IMG/VR virus record: IMGVR_UViG_3300009506_000095 | Location: 1 to 56,572 of that record | Length of the DNA: 56,572 bases | DNA from: a virus | Strand: one strand, 5' to 3' | Translations under genes and position numbers: made by a program | Notes under the pieces: generated by a model | Database searches by the model: none | Told to the model about the DNA's origin: nothing | What the model saw: only the letters and a program-made list of their open reading frames with translations | Shown here: positions 44,850-53,762 of the stretch, piece after piece | Numbering within the stretch: position 1 is the first letter of the stretch | Layout of the letters: each line of letters starts with the position of its first letter

Positions 44850-47800
44850 TGATTACTTTTGATGCTAATCAGAATACTATAATTGGAAACGATTATATAA
44901 CATATTCTTGGTTATTTACTATAACACAAGGCGTTACAACATATCGTCTGTCCACTAAGGAATATAGTTATGGTGGGCAGACATATTTTGCCAGGATTAT
45001 AGCCAATCAATTCAATGGTGGACCACAGGAGCAGAGGATGGCTACCGAGGCAGGTTCTCTTTCTCCATTTAGGTACAGTTTTGCTATATCAAATACAACT
45101 GGTTCTTACTCTGCATCTTTCTTAGAGGGAGCAGAAGTACTTTTACGATTGGTTTGCTCTGATGGTACTCTTGAAGAAGTCATGCGCCAATGGAAGATGA
45201 CTATTCCTTCTGGTGGTGCTAAAGAGTTATATGATAAGATAGAGATTGAAGCTGTTAGTTATATTCAAGATGTAGCAAAAGGAGAATGGCCAAATAGACC
45301 TTTGGTAAAGGACATTTATCCATCATCTGATTCAAGGATAACTTGGTCGATGGTGACTGATAATATGTGTGTCCCAATAACTATCGGAACATCATATATT
45401 CCTGTTAGATCGGTTTATACTGGAGTCCTACATAGTGGAAGAAGATATTATCTTTTAGGTCTTAACTCTGGCACAGATACATATACTCTAACAGAGCTAA
45501 GAGCACCAAGAGGAAGGGGAGACTCTATATACTCAAGTGGCACATATAATTTTAATCAGTATGATGCTGGAAGCTACCGAGTGATGCAACCAATAATAGC
45601 TGATAGTGATTCAGATGGTGATGTGGATGCTTCTGGTATATGGTATGATTCTGGCAGTGGCACTTTGCTTGATCCACTCCTGAAATACAGAACTAATCGA
45701 ACAGGCTTTATAAATGGTAGCCAAGTTGGTACGGCTACAGCAACAGATGGTACAGGAGTAACCCTAACATATTCTGGCACTCAGCTTCCAGCTAATTCGG
45801 TAGCTGGATGCTATGTAGTAAATAGAACCACAAGTGCTTATGGTCTTATAACTTCAAATTCTGGAGCAGCCAAAACCATAACTTGTAGTGGTGGATTATC
45901 CTCTGGTGGATGGACATCAGGGAATACATATACTGTTGGTGGTCCAGCTTCTGTTATAAGATTCGTGCTTACAGATTCCACAGATGGAATGGGTGTAAGC
46001 ACTAGCAATATAGATGATGATCTATTTGGTGCTGCTGAAGTAACCTATGCTGGATGGGGGTTGATCTGGTATCATGGATTCTTCGTTAAACGCAATAGAG
46101 AAGAACTCATGACTGATCTTCTTTGTATGTGCCACAGCATATTCACAGTACGTGATAAGATTGGTCTGAAAGTATTATCAAAAACGTCACAAAAGACATT
46201 CACTAACTTCATAAAAGGTTCTTTCAATTACAATAAGCTTGAACCAAGTGCAAATGATTCTGCTTATTTTGCATTTATAGAATCTGGAGAACCAGCAGAT
46301 GTTTATATAAAGGCAATAGTACCAGCAGGTACTACATCGACATCTCCAGCTAGTGATGTTTTCGAGTGCTATCTTATTGAGGATTCTGATAATGCAAAGG
46401 AACTTGCCCATTTAAGATTACAAAGAAAATTCCTGAAGGATGCAAAGTATAATTTTAAGCATGATTATAGTTCTTTAGCTATTGAGCCAGGAGACATAAT
46501 AACAGTCAATAATGCTTATTATGGCGAATCATCATTCAATTGCATGATAGAGACTATGCACATAAACAAAGACCTTGTTATAGAATACTCTGGATATTCT
46601 TTTACAAGTTCTATAGATGATTTTGGTGATAAGGGGTATTCTGCTGTATCTGTATCTGATACAAGTGGAGAAACAGTAACTCCTTGGAAGGCTGTATATG
46701 CAGGAAGTGATGATGATAATGGTAATAATGTTATTCCTGGAAGATTAAGGCTTACTGGCTCTAATAACGATATAATTATAGATCCAGATGATCCAAGCAT
46801 CACTCTCAATGAATTAGTCGGTGAGACTACAAATGATGTTGTAAAAATTGGAAATATAAATGCTGGTGTAATAGGCATACATATCAAAAATTCAGCAGGG
46901 GACATCGTATTCATTGTAGATGATACACCTCAAGCTAATATAGCTGGATGGGAAATAACAACTACCAAACTTACTAGCGGTGATCTTGAATTAGATGCAG
47001 ACAATACTAAGATAGTCGCTGGAGCTGGAACCAATATCATCACAATAGATGCAGAAGATGAAACATATAGGCTTGCTATTGGTGATTCTGTATATGCTGA
47101 TGCTCCATTCAGAGTAACAAGAACTGGTGTTATGACTGCTATTGGGGCAGTTATTAATGGCACTATAACGATAACTGGCGGAACAGGTATAACTAATTTA
47201 GATGATGCTGGAGGACTTGCTACTGCTGATGATGTAGATTATGATACTCAAGTAACTGGAGATGAGAAGCCTGATAATAATGCCACAGTTGGGGCTGAAT
47301 TTGGTGTAAATATCTCTGGAGGTGGAGCTGGGGCAAATCAAGTAGGCAATGATGGTACTATTACTCAGATAAGTGGTGGGATTATAACAACTGGCACTCT
47401 GAATGCCTTACTCTGTAATGTAACTAATATCAACGCAACGAATATAAATGCTGGAACTCTCAATGTTGATAGGATTTCAGCAAATTCAATAGTCACAGAA
47501 AAACTTTCATTCAAAGACAATCCAAATCTTCTGAGAGATATATACTCCACTTTTGAACACTACCATGATGGTGATAACGTTGGAGCAGGAGTAGCTAACG
47601 GAACAGCTACATGCGATGGTGATAACTTCTATATCGGTAGCCGTTGCCTCAAGATGAATGCGACTTCTGCTGATAACTATGTCTATCTTGGACAAAGTAG
47701 TACGGATTATAACATACCTATCAAGCCATCTACAAGATACATAATCTCATTCTATGCAAAAGGGGCTTCTGGCAATGAAGAGATAGAATGCCTTTTGAGG

Positions 47801-48478
47801 CAGGATACAACTGTCCACAAATCGGTCACATTCACTAGCAATAATAATAGTGAGTCTGGTAACACTACAGCAGATGTGACAACAGCGTGGCTTAGATACT
47901 ATGGATATGTAAATACTGATGCAGGAATAACTGATTCAGGACTGATAAGATTTGATAACAATGATAATGGTGCTGTAGTAAGATTCGATGCTGTTATGAT
48001 CGAGGAAGTTGATGCTGCGAATACTCAACCAAGTCCATACTCTCAGGGTGTATCAATAGCGAACTCTATTACAACTACAAAGATCTTCAGCGTTTCTGAT
48101 GGTGATTATGTAATCTCATATTATGGAAAAGATGGGTCTGAGAGTCCGAGTGAATATCTGCAAACTGCTATGGTATATACAAAAATATTTGAGGTGAGAG
48201 TACCACTTGATGGGACATATACAACATATTTCAATCTTAAACGTCATGTTTCTGACTCAACAGCATATGGCAGGATATATGTGAATGGAGTCGCTGTTGG
48301 TACAGCACGCTCAACATCATCAACAAGTTATCAGTATTATGATGAGGATATAGTGAAGATTAATGCTGGTGATTTGGTGCAGTTATACACTTATTGCTTC
48401 GCTGGAGCAGGGGCTTATACAAATGTATTCAGAGTATCATGTGATACACCATTGGAAAGCATTTTTACAGAGTACTAG
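44849..48478 (+). CDS. Tail-tip/host-specificity protein
   Basis: 1209 aa, following the distal-tail fibre by a TAATG overlap. The N-terminal ~250 residues (YGGQTYFARIIANQFNGG; FAISNTTGSYSASFLEGAEVLLRL) resemble hub/DUF2163-type minor tail domains. The middle (about 380-590) has a baseplate-hub-like segment (LMTDLLCMCHSIFTVRDKIGLKVL; DIITVNNAYYGESSFNCMIE). From about 640 on there are beta-rich fibre repeats and a carbohydrate-binding-like module (about 890-1060). The end (about 1070-1209) is a jelly-roll-like domain. Likely the central tail-tip protein carrying receptor-contact domains. Confidence 0.7.
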   Translation: MITFDANQNTIIGNDYITYSWLFTITQGVTTYRLSTKEYSYGGQTYFARIIANQFNGGPQEQRMATEAGSLSPFRYSFAISNTTGSYSASFLEGAEVLLRLVCSDGTLEEVMRQWKMTIPSGGAKELYDKIEIEAVSYIQDVAKGEWPNRPLVKDIYPSSDSRITWSMVTDNMCVPITIGTSYIPVRSVYTGVLHSGRRYYLLGLNSGTDTYTLTELRAPRGRGDSIYSSGTYNFNQYDAGSYRVMQPIIADSDSDGDVDASGIWYDSGSGTLLDPLLKYRTNRTGFINGSQVGTATATDGTGVTLTYSGTQLPANSVAGCYVVNRTTSAYGLITSNSGAAKTITCSGGLSSGGWTSGNTYTVGGPASVIRFVLTDSTDGMGVSTSNIDDDLFGAAEVTYAGWGLIWYHGFFVKRNREELMTDLLCMCHSIFTVRDKIGLKVLSKTSQKTFTNFIKGSFNYNKLEPSANDSAYFAFIESGEPADVYIKAIVPAGTTSTSPASDVFECYLIEDSDNAKELAHLRLQRKFLKDAKYNFKHDYSSLAIEPGDIITVNNAYYGESSFNCMIETMHINKDLVIEYSGYSFTSSIDDFGDKGYSAVSVSDTSGETVTPWKAVYAGSDDDNGNNVIPGRLRLTGSNNDIIIDPDDPSITLNELVGETTNDVVKIGNINAGVIGIHIKNSAGDIVFIVDDTPQANIAGWEITTTKLTSGDLELDADNTKIVAGAGTNIITIDAEDETYRLAIGDSVYADAPFRVTRTGVMTAIGAVINGTITITGGTGITNLDDAGGLATADDVDYDTQVTGDEKPDNNATVGAEFGVNISGGGAGANQVGNDGTITQISGGIITTGTLNALLCNVTNINATNINAGTLNVDRISANSIVTEKLSFKDNPNLLRDIYSTFEHYHDGDNVGAGVANGTATCDGDNFYIGSRCLKMNATSADNYVYLGQSSTDYNIPIKPSTRYIISFYAKGASGNEEIECLLRQDTTVHKSVTFTSNNNSESGNTTADVTTAWLRYYGYVNTDAGITDSGLIRFDNNDNGAVVRFDAVMIEEVDAANTQPSPYSQGVSIANSITTTKIFSVSDGDYVISYYGKDGSESPSEYLQTAMVYTKIFEVRVPLDGTYTTYFNLKRHVSDSTAYGRIYVNGVAVGTARSTSSTSYQYYDEDIVKINAGDLVQLYTYCFAGAGAYTNVFRVSCDTPLESIFTEY

Positions 48479-48831
48479 TGATGAGAAAAGAATTTTTTTA
48501 CAAAACTGAGGAAGAGAGACAAGGCATAATAGACAGCGATCCAGATCTTTTTGTTATTATTGAGAAGGATAAGGCTTCCACTGGTAAATCTATTATTATG
48601 GCTGATATAGATGAGTGGATTGAATTTGCTTTAAGACCAGATAGAAACTCTAATTTATACAGATCTGACCTTGAGATTCTTAAAGAGATAGAGAATATTA
48701 TGCCAGATATATTATCTGCCCTCAATATAAAAGCTGATAAGCTTTTAGCCTTGATTAATTACAGGCAAGGTCTAAGAGATATAACTAAGAATATTAGCAA
48801 ACCAGAAGATGTTAAATGGCCTGAAAAATGA
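48478..48831 (+). CDS. Uncharacterised small protein after tail tip
   Basis: 117 aa from GTG 48478, or 116 aa from ATG 48481; the GTG overlaps the preceding TAG. Mixed alpha/beta N-terminus (LFVIIEKDKASTGKSIIMADIDEWIEFAL) and a helical C-terminus. No family recognised. Tail-fibre assembly or tip-linked role possible by position. Confidence 0.5.
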   Translation: MMRKEFFYKTEEERQGIIDSDPDLFVIIEKDKASTGKSIIMADIDEWIEFALRPDRNSNLYRSDLEILKEIENIMPDILSALNIKADKLLALINYRQGLRDITKNISKPEDVKWPEK

Positions 48832-49286
48832 AAGAAGTGAAAATAAAAAAGGCGAAAAATATTTGTGCTGCTGGGAGTAGCTGGCTTATAGGAAAAGGTG
48901 ATGTTACTCTTGGTGAGCTTGCAGCAGATGTCTTTGCAGAGGACAAGCAAGCTTTCAGAAAATGGTTCCTGATGAAATATTTCACGATTGGTGAAATAAA
49001 GACTCAGAGTACTTCAGCAGCTAACTTTCTGATAAATATACTTCATCTTGGCATAGGCCTTGATACAGATAGCAGAGAAGATGTTGAGGTGATGAGTATA
49101 AATGAATTTGCTAAGAATAGTGTACTATCTCATTATGATGTTATTGGGGCTGATAACATTAAAGAGTGTACAGAAAAATATCTCATATCAAGTCAATATG
49201 CGTATCAGGCAATTAGTGCTGGTCAAAAAACTGGTTTAACAAATTTCTTATTATCTGAATTATCTAAGATAATTAAAACGGATTAG
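48828..49286 (+). CDS. Uncharacterised helical protein
   Basis: 152 aa, ATGA overlap with the preceding gene. Predominantly helical, with segments AANFLINILHLGIGL and SQYAYQAISAGQKTGLTNFLLSELSK. No signal peptide or catalytic motif. Function unknown. Confidence 0.5.
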   Translation: MKEVKIKKAKNICAAGSSWLIGKGDVTLGELAADVFAEDKQAFRKWFLMKYFTIGEIKTQSTSAANFLINILHLGIGLDTDSREDVEVMSINEFAKNSVLSHYDVIGADNIKECTEKYLISSQYAYQAISAGQKTGLTNFLLSELSKIIKTD

Positions 49287-49294
49287 GTTATCAT

Positions 49295-49495
49295 ATGGCT
49301 GATGTTATAAATATAGGGAATGGTAGAGTTTGGTTCGCAGCATGCCCTAAATGTGAATGTGAGACATTCTATATAATAGTCGAGAGCATGAGCAATGGTA
49401 GTATGAAGAAAATAGTCTGTGCTAATGAATATTGTGACTTTTATTCAGACATAGATGGGCCAAACCTAGCTCCATTAAAAGAAAATGGTTCATAG
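49295..49495 (+). CDS. Small zinc-ribbon protein
   Basis: 66 aa. Cys pairs C17/C20 (CPKC) and C42/C47 (CANEYC) with intervening beta-strands make a probable zinc ribbon. It overlaps the M15 peptidase start by 11 nt. Function unknown. Confidence 0.6.
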   Translation: MADVINIGNGRVWFAACPKCECETFYIIVESMSNGSMKKIVCANEYCDFYSDIDGPNLAPLKENGS

Positions 49496-49853
49496 GAATT
49501 ATTTCAAAGATAGTGAGTTCAACTGTAAGTGTGGTGAATGTGGTCTCGGAATAAAAGAGATGAACAAAACCACAATTATGAGATTGAATATAGCAAGGGG
49601 CATTTCTAATGTCCCTTATGTTTTAAATAGTGCTATGCGATGCCCATCGCATAATATTGTGGAAGGAGGGAGTCCAACAAGCTCTCATTTATTCGGATAC
49701 GCTGTAGACATAAGAGTTCTAAATGGAAGCTACAGATGGAAAATACTGAATGGATTATGGGAAGCAAAATTTAGAAGAATAGGGATTGGAAAAACATTTA
49801 TACATGCTGACGATGATCCAAATAAACCCGCAGGTGTAGTATGGCTTTATTAG
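49485..49853 (+). CDS. M15-family peptidase, probable endolysin or virion-associated hydrolase
   Basis: 122 aa, matching small Peptidase_M15_3 domains. Zinc ligands are visible as H68 (SSHLFGYAVD), D75 and H107 (FIHADDD). The N-terminus has the usual FKDSEFNCKCG start with a Cys pair. The family cleaves L,D or D,D bonds of peptidoglycan peptides. With no separate cell-wall-binding domain it is a candidate endolysin. Tip-proximal position also allows a virion role. Confidence 0.85.
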   Translation: MVHRNYFKDSEFNCKCGECGLGIKEMNKTTIMRLNIARGISNVPYVLNSAMRCPSHNIVEGGSPTSSHLFGYAVDIRVLNGSYRWKILNGLWEAKFRRIGIGKTFIHADDDPNKPAGVVWLY

Positions 49854-49862
49854 GAGTCAATT

Positions 49863-50396
49863 ATGATGAAATATCCATTAATGAGAAGGGGTGATTTTTT
49901 TTGTAGTGCTAATATAGGTGGCAAAAGCAGTTTTCTCTCTAGAAATATAACAAGAGCAGAGCGATGGTGGGCAAAGGATAATGAAGCTTCTTATGGTCAC
50001 TCTGGAATCATACTTAATGATTCAGGTGATACCATGGAAGCTTTGCTTACTATTAAGAGACAGAATATTTTTGCTGACTATATGGACACTAGAGTTCTTA
50101 TAGGCAGACACATAGGGATGAATAAGCTTAGATTTGAAAGGGCTTATGCTGCAATCAGGAATTATGAAGGTAGATTGTACCCTGGTTGGAGATTAGCCTT
50201 TTTCTTATTTTGTCCACCTTTAGCAAAATTCATACATTTTGCTGGTATGCCTGTATGCTCCGAGTTCGCAGGTTACTTTGGGCATCTGGCAGAGCTTGAG
50301 GAGTTCAACACTTATTGGGGTCTTAATCCTGATGATTTAGCAGACATGATAAGGAAATGGGACTGCTTTGCTGTTGTCTTCGAAGGCATAATTTGA
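49863..50396 (+). CDS. Permuted papain-like (NlpC/P60, YiiX-type) hydrolase
   Basis: 177 aa; AGGAG ribosome site. Candidate catalytic residues occur in permuted order: His first (SYGHSGIIL, H46) and Cys later (PVCSEF, C132), as in the YiiX/YaeF/G6R-like group. A hydrophobic helix at about 109-125 (WRLAFFLFCPPLAKF) may contact membrane. Substrates in this group include peptidoglycan and lipids. Next to the M15 peptidase it may assist lysis or entry. Confidence 0.7.
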   Translation: MMKYPLMRRGDFFCSANIGGKSSFLSRNITRAERWWAKDNEASYGHSGIILNDSGDTMEALLTIKRQNIFADYMDTRVLIGRHIGMNKLRFERAYAAIRNYEGRLYPGWRLAFFLFCPPLAKFIHFAGMPVCSEFAGYFGHLAELEEFNTYWGLNPDDLADMIRKWDCFAVVFEGII

Positions 50397-50420
50397 ACAG
50401 ATAACAAAGGAAGGTGTGCC

Positions 50421-51419
50421 ATAGCAAGATCAACCAAAAAGAGAACAGAACTGATAAAGGATACACTAAGAAGATTTGATAATCTCCCGATAAACACAAT
50501 AGCAAAATATCTCATACAAAAATACCCTGAGCTTTTTGATAGTAAAGAAGAAGCAAGATCAGCCTTAAGATATCACACAGGAAGGTCAGGACCAGGGAAT
50601 ATTAAAAAACTTAGTGATAAGTCACTTATAAGAACAGGTGATACAAAGCAAATAAAACTTCCAAGTACATGGAGACATGTAAGAGAGCCTTACTATTTAG
50701 ATCCAGGGCTATGGCTTATACTTAGTGATATACATGTTCCGTTTCACGAACCAAAGCCGATAGAGCAAGCGATAAAGTATGGTCAGAGTGAAGGAATATC
50801 TGGTGTATTGATAAACGGTGATCTTCATGACTGTGCTTCTATAAGTTATTGGCCAGTAAGTCATAGAGACTTCCCAAGAGAAACAGAACTAGTTATAGAT
50901 TTTTTAGACTTCTTGATACAAGAATTTCCTGGTAAGAAGATTGTCTGGAAACCAGGCAATCATGAACTAAGACTTCCAAGACTTTATATGAGTAAGGTTC
51001 CTGAGTTGGTTGAAATGCCTTATTTAGCTATGGAAGCTGCTCTGAATCTTGAAAAGAGAGGGATAGAATTTCTTGACTACTTCCAGCTCGTAATGGGCGG
51101 AAAATTGTACTTGCTCCATGGCCATGAGGTAAATAGGCTAGATGTAGCTGTAAACCCAGCAAGAGGTCTTTTTAGAAAGACGAATGGATCATCAGCTGGA
51201 TGCGGGCATACTCATCGCACTTCTGAGCATGTAGAAGTACGTATGGACGGAACTATGGTGACCTGTTGGTCTTTTGGGTGTCTATGCGATCTTTCTCCAG
51301 ACTACAGACCTTATGGTAATAGCTGGAATTGGGGATTCGCAACTATAAATGTTGAGAAGGATGGAAACTTCGAGCTTGTAAATAGAAGAATAGACAGTAA
51401 GAGTGGTAAGATTTTCTAA
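50421..51419 (+). CDS. Calcineurin-like metallophosphoesterase with N-terminal helical domain, AUA start
   Basis: 332 aa. Metal-site motifs are in order: SDIHVPFHE (about 101), NGDLHD (about 131), KPGNHE (about 178), LHGHE and GHTH (about 233 and 264). The ~100-residue N-terminal part has a helix-turn-helix-like region (INTIAKYLIQKYPELF...). The frame is open back to 50397, but no ATG, GTG or TTG occurs before the first metal motif. The best start is ATA at 50421, 6 nt after GGAAGG. The TTG at 50808 would remove the first metal-binding motif and cannot be the real start. The 3' end overlaps the convergent PurA-like gene by 4 nt. Confidence 0.75.
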   Translation: MARSTKKRTELIKDTLRRFDNLPINTIAKYLIQKYPELFDSKEEARSALRYHTGRSGPGNIKKLSDKSLIRTGDTKQIKLPSTWRHVREPYYLDPGLWLILSDIHVPFHEPKPIEQAIKYGQSEGISGVLINGDLHDCASISYWPVSHRDFPRETELVIDFLDFLIQEFPGKKIVWKPGNHELRLPRLYMSKVPELVEMPYLAMEAALNLEKRGIEFLDYFQLVMGGKLYLLHGHEVNRLDVAVNPARGLFRKTNGSSAGCGHTHRTSEHVEVRMDGTMVTCWSFGCLCDLSPDYRPYGNSWNWGFATINVEKDGNFELVNRRIDSKSGKIF

Positions 51420-52618
51420 TTTATTCTTACTTCACTTAATTCCTCAGCGAAAGGGGATAGTGATATATAAACATTATTTGCCCCTACAACACGATTTATC
51501 TCGCTTATGAACTGATTTCTATTCTTACAATTGAATAGTTCACCCTCTCTGGTATACATATAGCTATTTGGATGAGACATCTCTGCTGAATCTACACAAG
51601 TCACTATAAGATTTACCTTGATGTCTCTATTATCTCTAAGATACTCATACCCTGAGAATATCCTATCGACTGAATATTGGATGAGATCTAGGTCTAAGAT
51701 TGATGTTCTAAACCTGCCCCTTCTGCTATCAGACTCGTTAAGCTCATATATATTACTAAACTTTATACCAACGTAATCATCATTGGTCATAGGGCCATTT
51801 CCATGGCGAGTCTGATAAGCCCTTGTTACAAGGTGTATATCTGTAAGACTAAAATTGGATTCTTCAATAATCTTCATAGCATTGGTAAGATCTGTTTTAG
51901 ACCTTGTAACATGAGGGAAGAATCCATGATTCTGGTCAAGAAGGACTCCTTGAGAACCTTCAAATATTATGTCACCATCAGTATTAATATTATTGCCTAT
52001 AATGCCTATCAAATTATTATTATTGATGAAATCTATAGCTTCATAGAAAGTGTTTAATCTTGAATCATCCAATCTCGCATATCCACCATCCATAGCCTTT
52101 ATATCATAATACTTCTTAATCATTTTCATTTTTATATCCAGAACCTTTTTATTTTTAAGGTCTGAAGCTTTCAAGGAATAAAATTCAGACTCCCTCTGCC
52201 AAGTCTGTCCTACACCTACATAGCAACTGCCATCTATGTTATATCTTCCTGAAATGTTATTATACTGGATATCATAAGGCGTAGTAACTGGACAATCTTT
52301 ACTTATCATTAACCTTATGCTTTTATCACAGATCTTTCTCTCAATTTCTCTGTGCTCATTCATTATTCCTACTGGCTCTATGGTGCAATATTTAGAGAAA
52401 AAAGTTGGGCACCCTTGAAGGGTGCCACTACCATAGTTAGAAAACATATGATGCTTCCCCTTGTAATAAACACTATGCCCTGCCTGTTGCCCTCCACTAA
52501 ATCTTACAACTAGAGGTTTTCTGAAACTTCCTTCCTTTTCATGACAGATATGAGAAACTACCTTTCCCTTGCCCTCATCTCCAAAACCTAATCCAATACA
52601 TATACTTACTTTTCCCAT
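51416..52618 (-). CDS. purA: Adenylosuccinate synthetase-like (PurA/PurZ family)
   Basis: 400 aa from ATG 52618 (GGAGG upstream). GFGDEGKGK (residues 11-19) keeps the catalytic Asp (D14) and P-loop of PurA. SGGQQAGHS replaces the usual GGHNAGH, keeping the second His. EGSQGVLLDQNHG and RRGRFRTSILDLD correspond to the substrate and Arg loops. PurA joins Asp to IMP using GTP. The phage homologue PurZ makes the 2-aminoadenine precursor from dGMP and, as I recall, usually replaces that Asp. Retained Asp favours PurA-like chemistry, but the altered GGQQAGH makes substrate uncertain. No other Z-DNA pathway genes are visible here. Confidence 0.8.
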   Translation of the reverse strand: MGKVSICIGLGFGDEGKGKVVSHICHEKEGSFRKPLVVRFSGGQQAGHSVYYKGKHHMFSNYGSGTLQGCPTFFSKYCTIEPVGIMNEHREIERKICDKSIRLMISKDCPVTTPYDIQYNNISGRYNIDGSCYVGVGQTWQRESEFYSLKASDLKNKKVLDIKMKMIKKYYDIKAMDGGYARLDDSRLNTFYEAIDFINNNNLIGIIGNNINTDGDIIFEGSQGVLLDQNHGFFPHVTRSKTDLTNAMKIIEESNFSLTDIHLVTRAYQTRHGNGPMTNDDYVGIKFSNIYELNESDSRRGRFRTSILDLDLIQYSVDRIFSGYEYLRDNRDIKVNLIVTCVDSAEMSHPNSYMYTREGELFNCKNRNQFISEINRVVGANNVYISLSPFAEELSEVRIN

Positions 52619-52637
52619 AAGCAACCTCCATAATAAA

Positions 52638-52661
52638 AAAGGCAGGATTTCTCCTGCCTTT
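52638..52661 (-). terminator. Intrinsic terminator
   Basis: On the minus strand AAAGGCAGGA pairs with TCCTGCCTTT around a 4-nt loop and is followed by further Ts. It sits between the VWA gene and the PurA-like gene and should reduce read-through from the former. Confidence 0.8.
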
Positions 52662-52681
52662 GGGTTAATCATTGATGTTGA

Positions 52682-53554
52682 TTAAATATCCAATCTTCGC
52701 CTTGTTACATGCCTCTCAGCCTCAAGAATCTCTTGGCTGAACTCATTAATCTTACTTACTATCAGCTGAGGGATTTCCTCATAGTTCTCAGTAGTAATAA
52801 GATTTTCACCAAGTAGATTCCTCCAGCTTTCGATTATATTAGGTTTATTCCCTGTACCGTCAAGAAGATGTATATGAAATACATTATACTTCTCTTTAGC
52901 AGCATTCAAAAGAGCTTCAGAAGATAAGTTCACTTCTCCTGAGGCATGGCTCATTATTTCTCTTAGAGAAGAAATAGGAATTGTCCTATGATAATCCTCA
53001 TCCCCTATAGTGAAAATAAAGCCTTTAATGTTTCTTTTCTCAAAACAGTCAATAGCTGTATGCTGAGAAGCAAAATACCAAGCAAGAGCATAACTCTCAC
53101 CGCCATTACCTCCACCATGGCCTTCAAGGTAAATATCTGTTAGCCACTTATCAAGCAACTCATCGCTTGACTCGAACTGGCCAACTTGGAGAGGAGCGTG
53201 GTCGCATTTATGATCACCAATACCGACAAATAATACCTGAGGGTCAAGAACTCCACCATCACGAATCATAGCATCCATAATAGTTGGTAATCCGTCTTTT
53301 ACGATATGACCAGGCACTCGACCCATAGAGCCTGTTACATCAAGACCTAATAGAATAGCTACAGAGTTCGGGTGCTCTTCACTATCTCTTGATTCACGAA
53401 TCGTAATGTTTTTTGGATTCATAGAATCATCCCTAGCCAAATCATCGAAAGTAATAGAATTAGAAGTAAATGTCTGAGCTAGACTATTAGTATAATAACC
53501 CATATTTTGTGCTCTTACAGTTCTTCTAGAAGAAGAATAACTTCCACCACCCAT
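52682..53554 (-). CDS. VWA-domain protein
   Basis: 290 aa from ATG 53554, chosen for GGAGG upstream; the longer frame would run into the tRNA gene. The MIDAS motif LDVTGSMG (D72) starts a VWA domain with a Gly-rich segment (HGGGNGGES) and TIGDEDYH. Residues 1-60 are a Ser/Arg-rich, probably flexible N-terminus. VWA proteins bind ligands through the metal site. The window's other VWA domain is in the Ro60 homologue 0.7 kb upstream on the same strand, so the two may form an RNA- or protein-handling pair. Confidence 0.75.
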   Translation of the reverse strand: MGGGSYSSSRRTVRAQNMGYYTNSLAQTFTSNSITFDDLARDDSMNPKNITIRESRDSEEHPNSVAILLGLDVTGSMGRVPGHIVKDGLPTIMDAMIRDGGVLDPQVLFVGIGDHKCDHAPLQVGQFESSDELLDKWLTDIYLEGHGGGNGGESYALAWYFASQHTAIDCFEKRNIKGFIFTIGDEDYHRTIPISSLREIMSHASGEVNLSSEALLNAAKEKYNVFHIHLLDGTGNKPNIIESWRNLLGENLITTENYEEIPQLIVSKINEFSQEILEAERHVTRRRLDI

Positions 53555-53573
53555 AGTTGCCTCCTTTTTGTTA

Positions 53574-53651
53574 TGGGGTGGGTGAGGGGATTTGAACCCC
53601 TGACCTTCTGAGTCACAATCAGATGCTCTTTCCGCCTGAGCTACACCCAAC
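53574..53651 (-). tRNA. tRNA-His (GTG)
   Basis: 78 nt with all four arms: D-stem GCTC/GAGC with a GG-containing loop, anticodon arm TCTGA-TTGTGAC-TCAGA giving GTG, T-arm AGGGG-TTCAAAT-CCCCT, acceptor pairing except at 1-72, discriminator C73 and an encoded CCA. A 5' extra G (opposite C73) is the tRNA-His identity element. It sits directly upstream of the VWA gene. Confidence 0.92.
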
Positions 53652-53658
53652 ATAATTT

Positions 53659-53688
53659 CTTATTTCGTTTTTAAACGTCTTTTGTCAA
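53659..53688 (-). promoter_or_regulatory. Candidate sigma70-type promoter for tRNA-His/VWA
   Basis: A perfect -35 TTGACA (53683-53688, minus) is followed after 18 nt by AATAAG (53659-53664), a weak -10, with a start expected near the tRNA 5' end. It lies downstream of the terminator at 53722-53758, a sensible place for a new transcription unit. Confidence 0.45.
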
Positions 53689-53717
53689 GGTCTATATAAA
53701 GATATAGCCTAGGAATA

Positions 53718-53758
53718 GAAAACCTTTCTAGGAGCCTGTCACAAGCCCCTAGAAAGGT
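53718..53758 (-). terminator. Intrinsic terminator of the Ro60 unit
   Basis: On the minus strand an 11-bp stem (ACCTTTCTAGG/CCTAGAAAGGT), lengthened by GC/GC pairs next to single mismatched bases, is followed by TTTTC. It begins 5 nt after the stop of the 103-aa gene. Confidence 0.85.
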
Positions 53759-53762
53759 CTGT

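Noticed and set aside
50808-51419. Metallophosphoesterase starting at TTG 50808.
   Set aside because: That start deletes the SDIHVPFH metal-binding motif, which is encoded in frame just upstream.
51416-52618. Firm call of PurZ and a 2-aminoadenine (Z) genome.
   Set aside because: The catalytic Asp of PurA is retained and no DatZ-, MazZ- or DpoZ-like gene is visible, so only the PurA/PurZ family is claimed.
52619-52672. N-terminal extension of the PurA-like protein to 52672.
   Set aside because: It reads through the intrinsic terminator; ATG 52618 follows GGAGG and gives the normal PurA start.
53556-53653. N-terminal extension of the VWA protein to 53653.
   Set aside because: The extension would translate the tRNA-His gene; ATG 53554 has a proper GGAGG site.
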